Part shown: positions 9,330 to 22,150 of the stretch, piece by piece
Layout of the letters: each line of letters starts with the position of its first letter
How positions within the stretch are numbered: the first letter of the stretch is position 1
Source of the DNA: Rusavskia elegans
Lineage: Eukaryota; Ascomycota; Lecanoromycetes; Teloschistales; Teloschistaceae
Direction: 5' to 3'
NCBI GenBank assembly: GCA_011316305.1
Contig: SAUG01000144.1
Span: forward strand, 62,001 to 126,000
Length of the DNA stretch: 64,000 nucleotides
Notes under the pieces: generated by a model
What the model was told of the DNA's origin: nothing
What the model saw: only the letters and a program-made list of their open reading frames with translations
The model's database searches: none
Made by a program: the position numbers and the translations under genes

Positions 9330-12300
9330 TCACAGTTCAATGAGGTCAACCTCGGAGAAGTCGGGCGGACTCCTCCGGTATATGACCCTGCACTTGCCAT
9401 CCAACCCGATATACTCGTTGCTTATCCAGATGTGTTCCGACAGCTTCTGCGTCCGCCGGATTTCGTCGTCGCAGACCCCCAGATCGTCCCGCGGAACCCA
9501 AATCACCGGTCTTCTGGCACGAAGGGCTGAATGTTGGAACGCTCGCCGGACCAGCTTGTCACGTTCCGCTGGCGTCAAGTCCTCGATCTCGTCATGCAGA
9601 CCCGAAAACAAAGCCTCGCCGATCTTGGTTCCCGATTGCTGCGCTTCGATGTCAGTAGGATTCCTGCTCTGACGATGGCGGTGCTCGGCCTGAGCGTGAT
9701 CCGGACTGAGCATCTTGCTTGCACCGGCATGCGCTCGCTGACGTGAACGGTCTGCCCAAGCCCCTTTCTTGGGTGAAGGTAAAATCTTGGTAAACGCATC
9801 TGAGACCATGCCGTCAAGACTTTTAGGGTCCAACGTGCTACGGTCTCGGCGCGATGCAATCTCTTTCAGCTCCAACTCCTCGGCCTTCTTACTCTCCTCG
9901 AGGGAGCGCCGCTCACGCTCTTCTAGCACGTCGTTGATGTCGTCGCCCTCTCGCTCGCCATCTGCCAGCCGCCATCGCTTTTCTTGCGCCCTTGCAAATT
10001 CTTCATCCCGACCGACTGCTTCGTCTTCCAAGGTTATAGGGAGGTAGCGAAACAAAGGCGCAAACGCGTTGTTCAGCAGGAATTGGTAGAGGATCGTCAG
10101 TATAAGTGCAACAACCATGATGATGGCTTGACCTCTGCACGGTGTCCCGACTGATTCGCCCTTCTCATTCGCGTCGCGGACGAGGAAGAAAAGGCCAATA
10201 AGACACAGTTCCATGACGTAGAGCCCAGTGAATAGTTGATTGATAGCTTTGGGGAAGAGCAACCCACCGGTATCGAATCGAAACTTTGTCACATAGAGCG
10301 TATTGTACCGATAGACGAGCCAGAACAGACTGAAAGTCACGATGTTGAAGACCAAGATCAAGGGTGAAATGACGGAATAGATCAGGCCTGAAGCAAGTCA
10401 GCAAATTGTGTAACAGTGACTGATATTTGTCAGGCAAGGAGTCTCCCACTGACCGATGGCTGCAAGATTTGTATAGACTGGAAAGAACGTGCCCCACTGG
10501 ACGCTGGTCAGGCCGGTCTGCCGCTTCCACTTCTGTCTTCCAGTGCTATCCATGATTGGAGCAAGAATAAACCACTTGAATAACCCTCCGAGTTGAACCA
10601 GAGCCCCTGCACTGACAGTCAAAGCCTGTAGCAGCATGTAGGAGAAGAAATAGTTTGTGGATTTTGGAAGGTTGGAGGCCAGTATACCAGTTACATTGGT
10701 CGGGCTTTGCGAAAGCTGGGAAATGACATTTGTGAAACCTGTGGAAATTGAGACCACCAGGAATACCTGGACAAACAAGAAGGTGAAATAGTAATTCTGG
10801 ACGGAAAGCTCCACCGCCATGCCGGTGTGATTACCCTGGACAGTCGCAAGGAAGCGTAGGATGACCGGGAGGAGTGCGAGGAGTAGGGCAAGTAGCGCTT
10901 GTGGCAGGACACCAGAAATGAGTCCCAGCACTGACTTGGGAAGGCTCTGGACCCAGTGCAACCATTTGAACTGTTGAGAGATGGCGTTGAGATTCCCCAA
11001 TATACCCGTGAGAGCAACGGGAGCTGCCCATCCAAAAATCAGAGCTGCTGTCATCAGGACCACGCCTGCTGTGCGAACGTATTTCTCCCACCATTTGATC
11101 GACATGTTATCCCATATAACGTCGTCCGGAGAAATCTCGACAATGCGCGGTGTCATCTGCTGAGGCGTGTGGTGACTAATGGACTGACAAGCCATGTGTG
11201 CTGCAACTTGATGGTTAAATTGGATGAAAGCCGAATTCATCAATGGAAATTTTTCGGGCTCTCTCTGATCCTGCTCAATTTCAACATTGAGCCTCGCAAC
11301 CTCTCTCCTGCAGAAGTCGATAGTGTCTACTTTCTTCCCCAAGAACGGCAGGGCTGGCATCCATTGCCATCCGAATATCGGCAGTCTCATTGTGTCACGG
11401 TCTTTTTCCTTCAGATATTTCTTCCAGATTGGCCCGTCATCCTCCGGATCATAGTCTTTGTTGTAAGCTTCTGGATAGTGAGACGAAGCAGACACCTTCT
11501 GGTTGCCGTCTGACGACGATCTCAAGAACGGAACCCAACTTATCCGCCCGCTTTTCTTAGCCTGACCACCAACGGCCCCCTTTCGAGCAGGTGACGGTGT
11601 CTCAGCGGTATTCGTTGACTCTCGGTCGCTGAGTGGGAATTCATCTTCCTCGTAGCCATGAGGAGTGGGGCTTGGGATCCCAAAAGGAATATTCCGGCCT
11701 TGCTTCCAAAAGATGAGATTTGGCTTCAAAAAATGTGCTTTACTCTTGTCCCCTCGTGAAGGCTTCTCCATAGCCCCGTCGACTCGGAAGTCAAAAGATG
11801 TCTTATAAGGGCTTTGCGATGAGCAGCGGGTTTCTGGCGTGTTCTCGAAAGATTGGTGAGCTCCGTCCTGGGTATGATGATCACCTGGTGTGTTGTTTCG
11901 GGAATGATGTTTGTATCCAGCATCGTATATATCTGTCGCAGCATGAATGTCGCTTGTGCTAGGGACATCCGGAGCGTCTGAAGCAGTTGAGTAATCAGGC
12001 CTCATGTCCTGCTCATCAGCGGCTGGCACGAATCCACCTTGCGTCATCAGTCTGCCGTCCACGTCTCTTTCAACCTGCTTCAATCCTCGAAATACTGTCT
12101 TGCCAAGATTCTCGATGCCCTGCCCCACAGCTTCCAAGCTTTGCCCGATAACTGGAATGGGGACCATTCGTTTCTTCTGACGTTCCCGAGACGCAGCCCT
12201 TGATCCAGAGCTGGACGATTCATCGAGCGCCTCATCCAGCGTATGTCGAACTTGGTGGGGATCGCCTGAACTGATGCCACCCCTCATACTCAAATTCTGA

Positions 12301-13316
12301 CCGCTCTCGTCGGCAGTCTTCACCTGAGTAGCAACTTTTTCCTTGGCTTCCTCCTTGGATGCGTTCTTGGCGGCTCTCTTGAGCTGGGCCAACTGGGCCT
12401 TTTTGGCATTCCTGATTAGGTCCGTCTGCGCTGACTCAAGTGATCGAGCGAGCTTGTTGCGCAATTTGACTTTCTCATTTAGCTCGTCAAAGTTGCGGTT
12501 AACCCAGATGTTCCGGATGCCGCCTGGGAAGACGTCGTACAGACCGTCGAGTGCCTCATAAGTACACCATTTCCGGGGAATGGCAGTCACAAGCACAGTG
12601 GTAGCGGAAGCCCGCAGGCGATGTTGCGGAGAGGTTAAATAGGATTGCCGTAAGCGAATGTAGCCACGAAGCTCGTCGAAGAAAACGAAGCAGGTGTAGA
12701 TAATGACAATCAGTGCCAAGACAAGGTGCACCCAGTATCTGTTATTATTGTCTGGTCTGACGTTGCCCCAGGCCAGTAGGTCCATCCCGGTAACGTTGCC
12801 GTAGACGGTATCGTTATGGGCATATTTCCCCACGGCGAAATGCGGGCCTCTTCCATGAACGTTGTTGACCGGTATCAAGATGGGCAGGATCAGGAAGGCT
12901 AAGGGGACGAAGATTTTCAGCAGGGTTCGTAGATAGCGCAAGAAGAAGTAGGCGTCCAGGCCACACTTGGAGATGAAGTCCGAGTTTGACGTTTTAAACA
13001 CAGGTATGAGCCATTGCCACAAGCCCTCAGGAGGCGGTTTTGTTCTTTCTCTCTCGGGGACCAGGAAGGTTCGAGGTCGACTAGGACGGCGTGAGTGTAG
13101 GACATATCAGAATCAAGGGGGAAGGTGGAAATACTATATCCTGAAAAGTTTACGCTTGACAATCACAAAGATGAGAAGTTCCAAGCCAAAGATAGCGAAA
13201 GCCGTGATCAAAGAGGACAGAAAGTTGGTGAGGGACTGCCCATTACTCTCCGCAGCTCGTCCGCCAGAATTAAAGATTGCGTCAAGACTGGCATTGCTGG
13301 GAGGTGGGGCGCCCAT
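9330..13316 (-). CDS. CSC1/OSCA/TMEM63-family channel with PHM7-type C-terminal tail
   Basis: Three exons, 13316-13135, 13080-10454 and 10387-9330, with introns of 54 and 66 bp, give about 1,288 residues. Splicing at the first junction creates FRIYRPRTFLVPERERTK, a hallmark after the first membrane segment of this family. In order: TM1 (about residues 28-53), the late-exocytosis/CSC1 N-domain with two more TMs, the cytosolic domain (TVLVTAIPRKW...FPGGIRNIWV), an unusually long polar loop (about 330 residues) and DTIDFCRREVARLN. Then follow IVEISPDDVIWDNM, the multi-TM pore domain and a C-terminal segment with IWVPRDDLGVCDDEIR that matches the PHM7 extracellular-tail domain. Members are osmotically or mechanically gated cation channels in the plasma membrane. 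Yeast relatives are about 780-990 residues; the excess here is mainly the loop and the linker before the tail. Confidence 0.93.
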
Positions 13317-13857
13317 GCTGGACTGTCAGCGTAGAGGGGCAGAAGATTCTTCCGACTGGGAGTGCAGAATTGGCGACGATAGCGTATTATAGTTTTGAGT
13401 GGCGTAAAGGAATGCTGCTACGTGAGATCTTCCTAACTTCCTGAGTCAGGAAGGTGTGAAGCGTAACACGTAGGAAGGACCGAGTGAGAGACCACGCAGG
13501 AACTCAACGTCAAGAAAGAAGAGGCATTAGGGGCTAAGAAGGTAGTGACTATCAAACGTGGTGAGCACGTTCGTGAAGAGTCGGGAGACAAAGGAAAGGT
13601 GAAGGAAGTATGAGAAGAGTCTGATGGATACTTTAGGGCGGATGCATCAAGCTCGTTCACTCGGACAGGCATCAAAGGGTCCCTATTGTTCTTTTGGAGG
13701 CGCCCGCCCCCTTTTGGCAACCAGATCATTGTTAGATAAGCTATTGACGGGTCCTGCTAAGACGTCGCTAAGATGTGGCGCTTAAGCTTAATACCCAACT
13801 CTATTTTTCCATCGACTCCATCCAATAACAACCAATCATACCTCGATCTCAGACGTC
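13317..13857. other. Promoter region of the CSC1-like gene up to the transposon
   Basis: About 540 bp of normal base composition with no gene-like frame. Base composition drops sharply at the transposon end that follows. Confidence 0.4.
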
Positions 13858-15529
13858 TACGGAGGATGGCATCAAAAGTTCAGAATATCGCCAAGACGCT
13901 AGTGCTAGTGCCTACAAGGGTCCTATAGAGGTTCAAAATCGTTATCTATAACGAAATTTATATATAAATTAATTTATATCCAACCAATTCTGCCGCTTTA
14001 CCTGCCTATAACGCAGCTTTCGATTTCTAAAATTATACGGCCTGATATCCGAATCTTCTTTAGATTTACGGCTTTTACGATATTCGTTACCGTTTTTTAA
14101 ACGGATAATTCCTTATATATAACGCGGTATCCGTTTAATTTAACTTTAGATCTTTTTCTAAATTAATTAATTAAATTAGTAATAGATCTATCGACGTTTA
14201 ACTTCTTTCTTTATCTTCGGAGTACCGAATTTAGTAGTTTTCCGCTTTATTTAAAGCTAATAGGGTTCGATCTGGTTATAATTAGATAAATTTCTAATCT
14301 ATAGGAATTTTAGAATTCCGGTATTTTTAAAGATTTTATTCTAATATTTTAAATTAGATATAGAAATTTTATCCTTTTAAATAAATATACTAGAACGATC
14401 TTTTATATATTTTTAGATAAAAGAAATAAATTTAGGAATTAGAATCTTTTTCTAGTATTTCTACTAGTTAATTCTATCTTTTTTCTTTTTTTTTACCGCC
14501 TTACTATTTTCTTTGGTCTAGCGCTATTTTGGCTTTATTCCGCCGAAATTACGAAAATCTATTCGTCGTATTCCGGTAGTTAATTACCAGTTAATACGAG
14601 TATTAGATTTTATAGTATCGTTAATCTTCTATAATACGTTATCGGCTTTTTTATATTTAGCCGCGGTTTCTAGCTTCTAGATATAATATAGCCCTTTTTT
14701 ATTATATAAAAAATAGCTCTACTATATAAACTCTATAGTACCTTTTTAACGGCGGCGTATAACAGTTGGTTTAACGAATTTATCTGCTCTATACTAAATT
14801 CTAATTTTGCTTCGCCGAATATTTAAAATAACGCTGGTTTTATCCGACTAAATAATATTTTTCTAATCTTCTAAGGTCTAATAAATATATATTAAAATAA
14901 ACTTTAAATACGCCGCCTTTATTACGTTATTTAAAATAGATTTTATTATTCGTTTATTAGAATTAAAGTTATAACGTTTAAAGATTCGCTAGATAGTCGA
15001 TTTAGAAACTTTTTCGGCGTATACTATCGCTATAAAGGAAAGTTTATACTTATATCTATTACTATTTTCTATTTTACGGATAAACGCCGCCTTTTATTAT
15101 TTATCTATAGCTTTCGGCCGGCCGGAACGAAGACTATCGATAATAAATTCGAGTTCTAAAATAGGTTTAACGTTAAGATTCTATCTACGTTCTTCGGCTT
15201 TTTTTTTAAATTTACTTATTACGTTTTATATAAAGCCGACGGCGAAGGTAATATTTTACTGTTTCTAGCTCTACTATAGGTAGACTAATACTTGAATTTA
15301 TTAGCCGGCGAAATACGATTAGCGAGCAGAAAGAGATTTAGCGGGAGCTATATATATATAGCTTTAATTTATACGAATTTAGATATTAAATAGATACGAA
15401 TTGGTCGTTTAAACGTAAAAAAGGTAAGAAAAAACTTTGATTTACTATAAAATTTGATAGTGTGCCAAGTCTCGTCTCCGGGCGCTAAAATTTAGCGTAT
15501 ATTCTGAACTTTTGATGCCATCCTCCGTA
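13858..15529 (-). mobile_element. Complete Tc1/mariner-type DNA transposon, RIP-degraded
   Basis: The element runs from 13860 to 15527 (1,668 bp) and is flanked by TA on both sides (13858-13859, 15528-15529), the target duplication of the Tc1/mariner superfamily. Its ends are perfect 29-bp inverted repeats: 13860-13888 begins CGGAGGATGGCATCAAAAGT, and 15499-15527 is the exact reverse complement. The inside is extremely AT-rich with TpA steps everywhere, as expected after RIP. Minus-strand translation shows pieces of a DDE transposase (next entry). The untouched inverted repeats, although the interior is saturated with mutations, are notable. Confidence 0.92.
14100..15350 (-). pseudogene. RIP-inactivated Tc1/mariner transposase
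   Basis: No intact frame. Reading the minus strand past stops shows a helix-turn-helix-like N-terminal half near 15.1-14.9 kb. Close to 14,256-14,295 there is a segment reading NYNQIEPYWL-IKRKTTKFGTP. This corresponds to the third catalytic region (DLNxIEPxW) of the Tc1/mariner DDE domain, with changes expected from C-to-T and G-to-A mutation. The limits are approximate. Confidence 0.65.
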
Positions 15530-16129
15530 CGAAACGGGGTCCTGGCGGCATGTGGAACACTACTAAGTATTAATACATCGTCGCACAGGAGACTTCAACA
15601 AATGAAACACTCCCACGAGGTATCTGACCAAAATATCGTCCTTTGGAGCAGATCTTATCAGACCGCGGCCCTAGCCTCATTGGGATCGGGCCGGAGCTCA
15701 CGGCTCAGCCCAACGGCGCACTTTTTCTTCACACAATGTTTCACTGGCTTGCCATACTCGTGAGATTTGTTTGCTGCGACCGTGCAGATCTCAGTCCGTC
15801 CGTTGGGGGAGGCCCAAGGTAAATCGGTGCAATTTGCGCAAAGGATCCAGGTGGTGTGTGCCATTTGCTAAAACCCCATATCGGTCCGTCGAATCTGGAT
15901 GTACGACACAAATGTCCCTGCGATTAAAACTATCGGATGAACTGATTTTCCATAGTCCTCCGAAACGGCGACGGATCACAAGTGAACACTCCTGGTCATC
16001 CCCTTGCCGTTGTCGAACCCTAGTAGCCAGCATGGTCGACTTTCCACCTCGGCGGAAGCCGTCTCGCAAGGGTAGCAGTATTCTCTGCCTGGTCTTCAGA
16101 GATGCTTACTTATAGAGATCGTAGGGTCC
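15530..16129. other. Upstream region of hexokinase
   Basis: 600 bp of normal composition between the transposon and the hexokinase start. Overlapping short frames on both strands have no recognisable features. It probably holds the hexokinase promoter. Confidence 0.4.
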
Positions 16130-17667
16130 ATGGCCGACGTGCCCAAAGACTTGCTCGACCAGATCAAGGAGCTTGAACGACTTTTCTCCGTAGACCAAGC
16201 CAAGTTGAAGGAGGTGACCGAACACTTCGTGAAGGAACTGGAAAAGGGCAAGCCTCCCAGAGCTTCCGGCCTTCGTTTCCATCTAACCCGCTTCCAGGTC
16301 TCTCTGTGGAGGGCGGCAGCATCGTCAGTGATCCGGGGCAGTTCTTCCTCGCGACTCATAAAAGCTGATGAAACGTTTCGCAGCCTATGAACCCAACCTG
16401 GGTCATGGGATACCCTGATGGCTATGAAACCGGTACTTTTCTGGCTTTAGACATGGGCGGCACAAATCTCCGCGTCTGTGAGATCATCCTTCCAGAAGAG
16501 AAAGGTGAATTTGAGATCATCCAGTCCAAATACAGAATGCCGGACGAGCTCAAATCGGGCGACTCGGAGGAGCTGTGGGAGTATATTGCCGACTGCTTAC
16601 AACAGTTCATTGAGTATCATCACGAGGTAGAAGACCTGGAGCAGATGGACTCCAAGCTGCCCCTGGGCTTTACCTTCTCCTTCCCAGCCACGCAGGATTT
16701 TATCGATCACGGTGTTCTGCAGCGCTGGACTAAGGGTTTCGATATCTCGGGTGTGGAGGGTAAAGATGTTGCGCCGCTGTTCGAAGCTGCTCTGGAAAAG
16801 CGGAAACTACCTGTCAGGCTCAGCGCTTTGATCAATGACACCACCGGTACGCTCATCGCCTCGCACTATACCGACGACACCATGCAGATCGGTTGTATTT
16901 TTGGCACCGGATGCAATGCTGCATACATGGAGAATTGCGGCTCGGTGCCTAAGATCGCACATTACAATCTGCCACCAGACATGCCAATAGCGATCAATTG
17001 TGAGTACGGAGCCTTCGATAATGAATTGGTCATGCTTCCGCGGACACCTTTCGATGTGATCATCGACAACGACTCGCCTCGGCCAGGTCAACAAGCCTTT
17101 GAGAAGATGATTGCCGGATTGTACCTAGGAGAGCTCTTCCGACTCGTCCTCGTCGATCTGCACGACAATAAATGTGGGCTCTTTGAAGGCCAAGACATCA
17201 GTAAGCTCCGGAAAGCGTACTCACTCGATGCCTCGTTTCTGTCACTTATCGAGGAGGACCCATTCGAAAATCTGTCAGAAACCGGCGAGCTCTTCGCCCA
17301 AGAGCTCTCCCTCAAAGCCAGCAAACCCGAACTCGAGCTTTGCAGACGCCTGGCAGAGTTGATCGGAACACGAGCAGCGCGTCTGTCGGCATGCGGTGTG
17401 GCAGCAATTTGCAAGAAGAAGAACATCGAATCTTGCCATGTTGGTGCCGACGGGAGTGTTTTCAACAAGTATCCGCACTTCAAAGTTCGTGGTGCACAAG
17501 CGCTCCGAGAAATTCTTGACTGGCCGAAAGGCAAGCGAGATCCAGTGGATATCCGAGCAGCTGAAGATGGATCAGGTGTCGGGGCGGCATTGATCGCTGC
17601 CCTGACGATCAAACGAGTCAAGGCGGGAAATCTGGCTGGAATAAGAAACACGGAGGGTATGATATAA
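16130..17667 (+). CDS. hxkA: Hexokinase
   Basis: Exons 16130-16247, 16298-16323 and 16384-17667 give 475 residues. This is the normal length of a fungal hexokinase, which phosphorylates glucose and fructose at the first step of glycolysis in the cytosol. Exon 1 encodes VPKDLLDQIKELERLF; the 26-bp middle exon completes GLSVEGGSI before PMNPTW. Visible motifs are LALDMGGTNLRVCEI (phosphate 1), LPLGFTFSFPATQ (sugar binding), NDTTGTLIA with the catalytic Asp, IFGTGCNAAYME (phosphate 2) and GSGVGAALIAAL (adenosine). The sugar-binding segment is of hexokinase rather than glucokinase type. Intron 1 must start with GC (GG|GCAAGC), because no GT donor keeps the conserved frame. Confidence 0.95.
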
Positions 17668-17800
17668 GACAAGGCGAAGCCATGTTGGACGAATCTGTAC
17701 GTTAGTATTGAGTCAATGTCTCCAGATTAGATTTAGACAGTATCGGGTAGCGTTGGATAGAAGAGCTTTCTGATTTGGACGAAAAATTCTGATGTCTGGA

Positions 17801-19772
17801 TCACGCTCGGATCTCCCAGAGTCTTATCTTCCCCTGCTCGTTGGCAACAGCAAGTAAATCCGAACCTGGACTGATCGCAAGGGCGGTGATTTGCCCAAGA
17901 GGCGTCGATGATGTTGGCCAATTCCTGTACACGGTGCAGGAAGGCAGATGCACTAAGAGCTATATGAGTTTGGTAGCGAGGAAGTGTGGTGCAGAGCTTA
18001 CCAAGTCTCAAAGCATCCCGTTTCCACCGACTTGCCATGACTATCAGCTGTCCATCTGGAGAGAACGCCAGATGACTTGTCGCCGTTGTCAATTGATCAA
18101 AAGCCCTGCTCGGTCTGGGCCTCGGAGGAACCTTTCCAGAACCCCAATTCTTCCGATCATAGACATTGACAACCCCACTTGAACTCCCGACAGCCACCCA
18201 TCGATCTCCTCCAAGATCACTTGCTCCGCTTCCACGACCGCCCATTGCAACGACAGTAGTTCCTACAGCCCCTTCATCAACCCATCGCCCTACAATCATC
18301 CTCTGCCTGCCGTCCCATTCGACAGCTTCCCCTCCTTTACCGATTACTGTCAACCCTTCGCCATCGCCCCACCACTCGAAATCTGCAATACCGCCGTTGC
18401 TCTCTACGCGTACTTCCGCAATCCACTGGGAGGTCCGTGCGTCCAGGACGTTGATCAAGCCACCTCCTTTTCTTCGTGAACCAACAAGACCCATCCACCG
18501 TCCACATGATGACATTTTGAATCGTTCCATGCTCTTTTGCTCGCTCTGCCGACCATAAAGACGTGAAATCTTATCAATCCGGCCCGTCGAAAGGTCCCAA
18601 GAGTGGAAGTAGCGCCGTCGGCCGGCGAAGAGTATTCTGGATCCTGTAGGAGGTTGGAACACGGTGGTAGACAACGGTGTAGAGTTGATGTGAAGAGAGG
18701 TAAGGAGTGGATTGGGGTTTGGTGGGTGTGGGGAGACATGATGCATTGAGATTGTAGAGGCAGGACCAGAAGAGATGAGAAGTGGATGACTGGGATGAAA
18801 CTCCAGTGACGTGATAGCGGACTGGGTTTTAATCAGTTGGTTAGGAGTCGCAAGATACTTAATTTCAGAATATGATACTTACCGGTTGCGCAACTCCGAT
18901 GTCTTTCGTTCGCTGTATGTCAATCACCTCAGGCCGTAGTTTTCTCTTACCCTTTGATATATCTGTTTCGGATGACAGAAGAGCTCCAGGTTGTTGCAAG
19001 AGCTTGGCGAGTGGTGGAGCGGAGAGCTCAGCAGAGTCGACAGACATCTCGCCTTCTGATGCGGAATCCGAATCCGAATCGGACAAGGCCTTGGTGTTCT
19101 GGTTTCGGTTATTATCAAGACTCTTCTTGGCTCGTGACTGGACTACCCAAAGGGGAACGGGATTCAATCGTTCAAATTGCCGCCGAAGTCGTTTCGTGTA
19201 CTGTCTGCCGTTGATAAGGTCTTCATCTTCATAAACACGTAATTTTCGTAGACGGAGATTGGCCTGAAGCGATACAACGATGCGGTCGTCGTCACTATCA
19301 TGCCATACGGCTTCTGACTCGTCTGTATTGACGTCGGCATCGTCATCTGAACGGGATAAGAGGGGACGCTTTACAGAAGGCCCAGAGTCAAGGATGAAGA
19401 GCTTGGACAAAATGAGCGTTGCGGCCGAAATTTGATAGCCGTGGCTGGGGAACACACATCTGCATCCGTAATGTCTCGTAGATTGTCCTGGGTTTCGCCT
19501 TCCACGTTCTTTCCGACCGTGACACGATGCGCAACAGAGCCGACGAGACCGTTTTCGACAGTGACATGATATTTTAAACGCTCATGAAAACCAGCTTTGT
19601 CTCCAAACACGGCTTTCTCGAGCTCCAGCTCGATGCTGTTCTTGTCCTGCTCTTCGTCGCTTTCGAAGCCACTAAAAGCCCCAGAAGAATCATCATCTAC
19701 CAAGTCAGGGTGCTTTTGCTGGGTGAAAGTGGCAGCTTCGGACCACTCGGAATCCTTCGTCACACGCGACAT
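17801..19772 (-). CDS. utp18: U3 small nucleolar RNA-associated protein 18 (SSU processome, WD40)
   Basis: Four exons, 19772-19458, 19401-18883, 18821-18002 and 17952-17801, with introns of 49-61 bp, give about 601 residues. The N-terminal third is acidic and Ser-rich (SDDD, SDSDSDS) and holds RLRKLRVYEDEDLINGRQYT and YTKRLRRQFERLNP. Then come KRKLRPEVIDIQRTKDIGV and a WD40 propeller, including FAGRRRYFHSWDLSTGRIDK, WMGLVGSRRKGGGLINVLDA, WVAVGSSSGVVNVYDRK and a last blade ending in IRLWEIRA. These match Utp18, a nucleolar component of the small-subunit processome needed for 18S rRNA processing. Splicing is needed to bring the last blade into frame. It is convergent with hexokinase (about 130 bp apart). 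Confidence 0.93.
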
Positions 19773-20289
19773 GGTTTGGGGATACACTCCGGGGTGACAA
19801 AATGAAGATATCTGGAGTTCAATATTTTGTATTTAAGGTTTGACTAGTGTCATTAGTCCTTCAAACGATCGACGCACGCCGGCAGGGGTTCTTGGAGTAC
19901 CCCAGATTAAATAAGTAGTAATAAAAACGTGATTTTCCCTGTACTATCTATCTAAAATTTATAGTATATTTATAAGACCTCTCCTATCTATATTTTAAAT
20001 TCTACTATTATACTAGCGTCGATTAGATATATTTAAAGCGATAATTTTAAAGCCGTTATTTATTTACTATCCTGTAATTTTTAGTAGAATTAATAGAATA
20101 GGATTTAGAATAGAATTCGCCGCTACTATCGGCTATTATATATTAAATCGCGTTTTTTATTTTTTTTTTCTTAATATACTAACCGTTTATATAGTAAAAG
20201 TAGAAAAATATTTATTAGTAATATAGAAAATCTATATTATTTAGCTTTTTATTAATAGTATTTATCTAGATAAAATTACTACTATAGAA

Positions 20290-21210
20290 AACTATAGCTC
20301 TATAATAATCTATCGTATTAAATAAGATCTTTTAATATTCAGCTGTTATAAAGACTATTAAATAAAAAAATAGGGTCGCCTTCCTAAATTTACGGATAAA
20401 ATAAAAAAAAAATTAAAAAAATAACTAGAATACTATCCGGATCTATATTTATATAAAATATAGAAATTTTTTTTACCGAATTTAATATAGTAATTAGCGC
20501 CGCGCGGATTTATAAGATTTTAAATAAAATAAAAATTAGTAGAAAATTACTATAATAAAAAACTAAAAAATAATCGAAATCTTTCCGCGATTAATATACT
20601 TTTAATATCGGTTACTATCGCTATAATTAGTTCGTATACTTCGACGAAAGCGTAGATAATAAGTATACGACTTATTATAAACGAAGATAGTTTAAATTCG
20701 ATATTAAATTAATATTCCGGATCTTTTTTTATTATTTATAATACAATAATATTCTTTTTATATATTATTTAAATAGCTTTTTTATATATATAATCTATTA
20801 AACTTCGATTAAAAATTATTTTTTTAAATAGTTTCTAAAATAGTAGATTCTTTTATTATATAATCTCTATCCGGATCCGAAATCTATAATTACATTTAAT
20901 AATTATTTAATATATAAAAATAGAAGAATCGAAAATTTTTATAGTTATTTCGGGATAAAAATCTAATATCTACCGCCGTATTCGCCCGACTATAATTCTA
21001 TCGAAAAGTTCTTTTTAATTTTTAAAATTTAGATAAAAAAGTACCGTAGAGCCTTTATAATAATATTATTTCGCGAATTTTTAAAAGCGGGTATTAAATT
21101 TTATAATAGCGTTTCGAAGGCTCGAAGCTACTTCGCCTATTCTAGATATCTAAAAATAGTTAACGGAGAAGTAATTAATAAAGATTATCTAAGTAATTTA
21201 GATATTAACT
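20290..21210 (+). pseudogene. RIP-inactivated Tc1/IS630-type DDE transposase
   Basis: Plus-strand translation read through stops shows the C-terminal catalytic part: SIITFNNYLIYK (second Asp region, Asp changed), then YLPPYSPDYNSIEKFF at 20,967-21,015, then FKI-IKKYR. This is the (L)PPYSPxxNxIE signature of the DDE_3 group. Many stops, mostly TAA and TAG, interrupt it. The N-terminal helix-turn-helix part is probably at 20.2-20.6 kb, but I cannot fix its start. Confidence 0.7.
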
Positions 21211-21296
21211 AGAGCGATTAGATATAGGAAAATAGTAAAAAAAAAGAAAAAAATAAAGATTTAGATTAAAAATATTAATATTAAGACCGCTAAATC

Positions 21297-21801
21297 TACC
21301 GGGCGTAATATTATAGAATTTTAAATAATTTACTATTTATATAAAAGCGATTCGATTTTTATAAACATTATATTACTAAATAGCGCTCGATAAATTATAG
21401 AATTCTATTAAATAAAGTATATTTATTTAAATAATATCTAAATATTAATTGAAATTAAAATAAATCTAGTAATTTTAGTAATTTAATTCTATATAAAGTT
21501 TTATAGTTTTACCCGGCGGATTTTATTTTCTTTAGTAAAAATTCTATTAATTAGTTTACTACGTTCCGTATTTAATAAATTAAAGCTAAAAGTAGAACTA
21601 CTATTAAACTTTAAACTATTAAAATATAGTTAACTTATATAGACTAGTTTAAATATTATTAATTTGGAATAAAATATAGTAGAAAAGATAGAAGTTTAAA
21701 ATTAAAATACGCGTAATTAAATAATATAAAAATTAGAAAAAACGAATCGCTTTTAGCTAAATAATAAATTAATATAGAAATAATTATATTACGCCCGGCG
21801 G
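21297..21801. repeat. Inner inverted-repeat unit inside the large transposon
   Basis: Arms at about 21297-21354 and 21743-21801 are inverted copies. Each has CCGGGCGTAATAT at the outside and AAAGCGATTCG at the inside. The right arm together with the sequence beyond it matches 59,425-59,500. It could be a small nested non-autonomous element of about 505 bp. No clear target duplication was found. Confidence 0.5.
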
Positions 21802-22150
21802 GTTTAGTAGTTTTTAGCGATTAATTTCGTATTTTAGATCCTTCCTTTTCAGATTTTTATTAAGATTCTTTTTTTTTAACTATTAATTTTAACTTTATAC
21901 TATATAATCAAATTATATAAATAGAAATTAAAACTTTTAGATCTTTGGGCTATATATATATACTATAATAACTATAAATATCTAGTCCGCGCGACTAAAA
22001 GTAAATAAATAGAATCTTTTTATCGATATTTACTTCGATCGTAGAAAATATCTTATTACTAAAAATCTTTAAAGAAATCTTTTATTTAAAGAGTTATAAA
22101 ATATTTAATTTAATTCTATATACGAATTTCGATAATATTATCGATTTTTT
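21743..22150 (+). repeat. Dispersed repeat S, RIP-mutated copy 1
   Basis: Aligns by eye with 59,425-59,850. The landmarks are ACGCCCGGCGGG, then TCGATCGTAGAAAATATCTT followed by ATTACTAAAAATC, then CGATAATATTATCGA. Differences are mostly C-to-T and G-to-A. The core (about 22,030-22,075) also occurs near 45,710 and 52,925. Confidence 0.6.
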
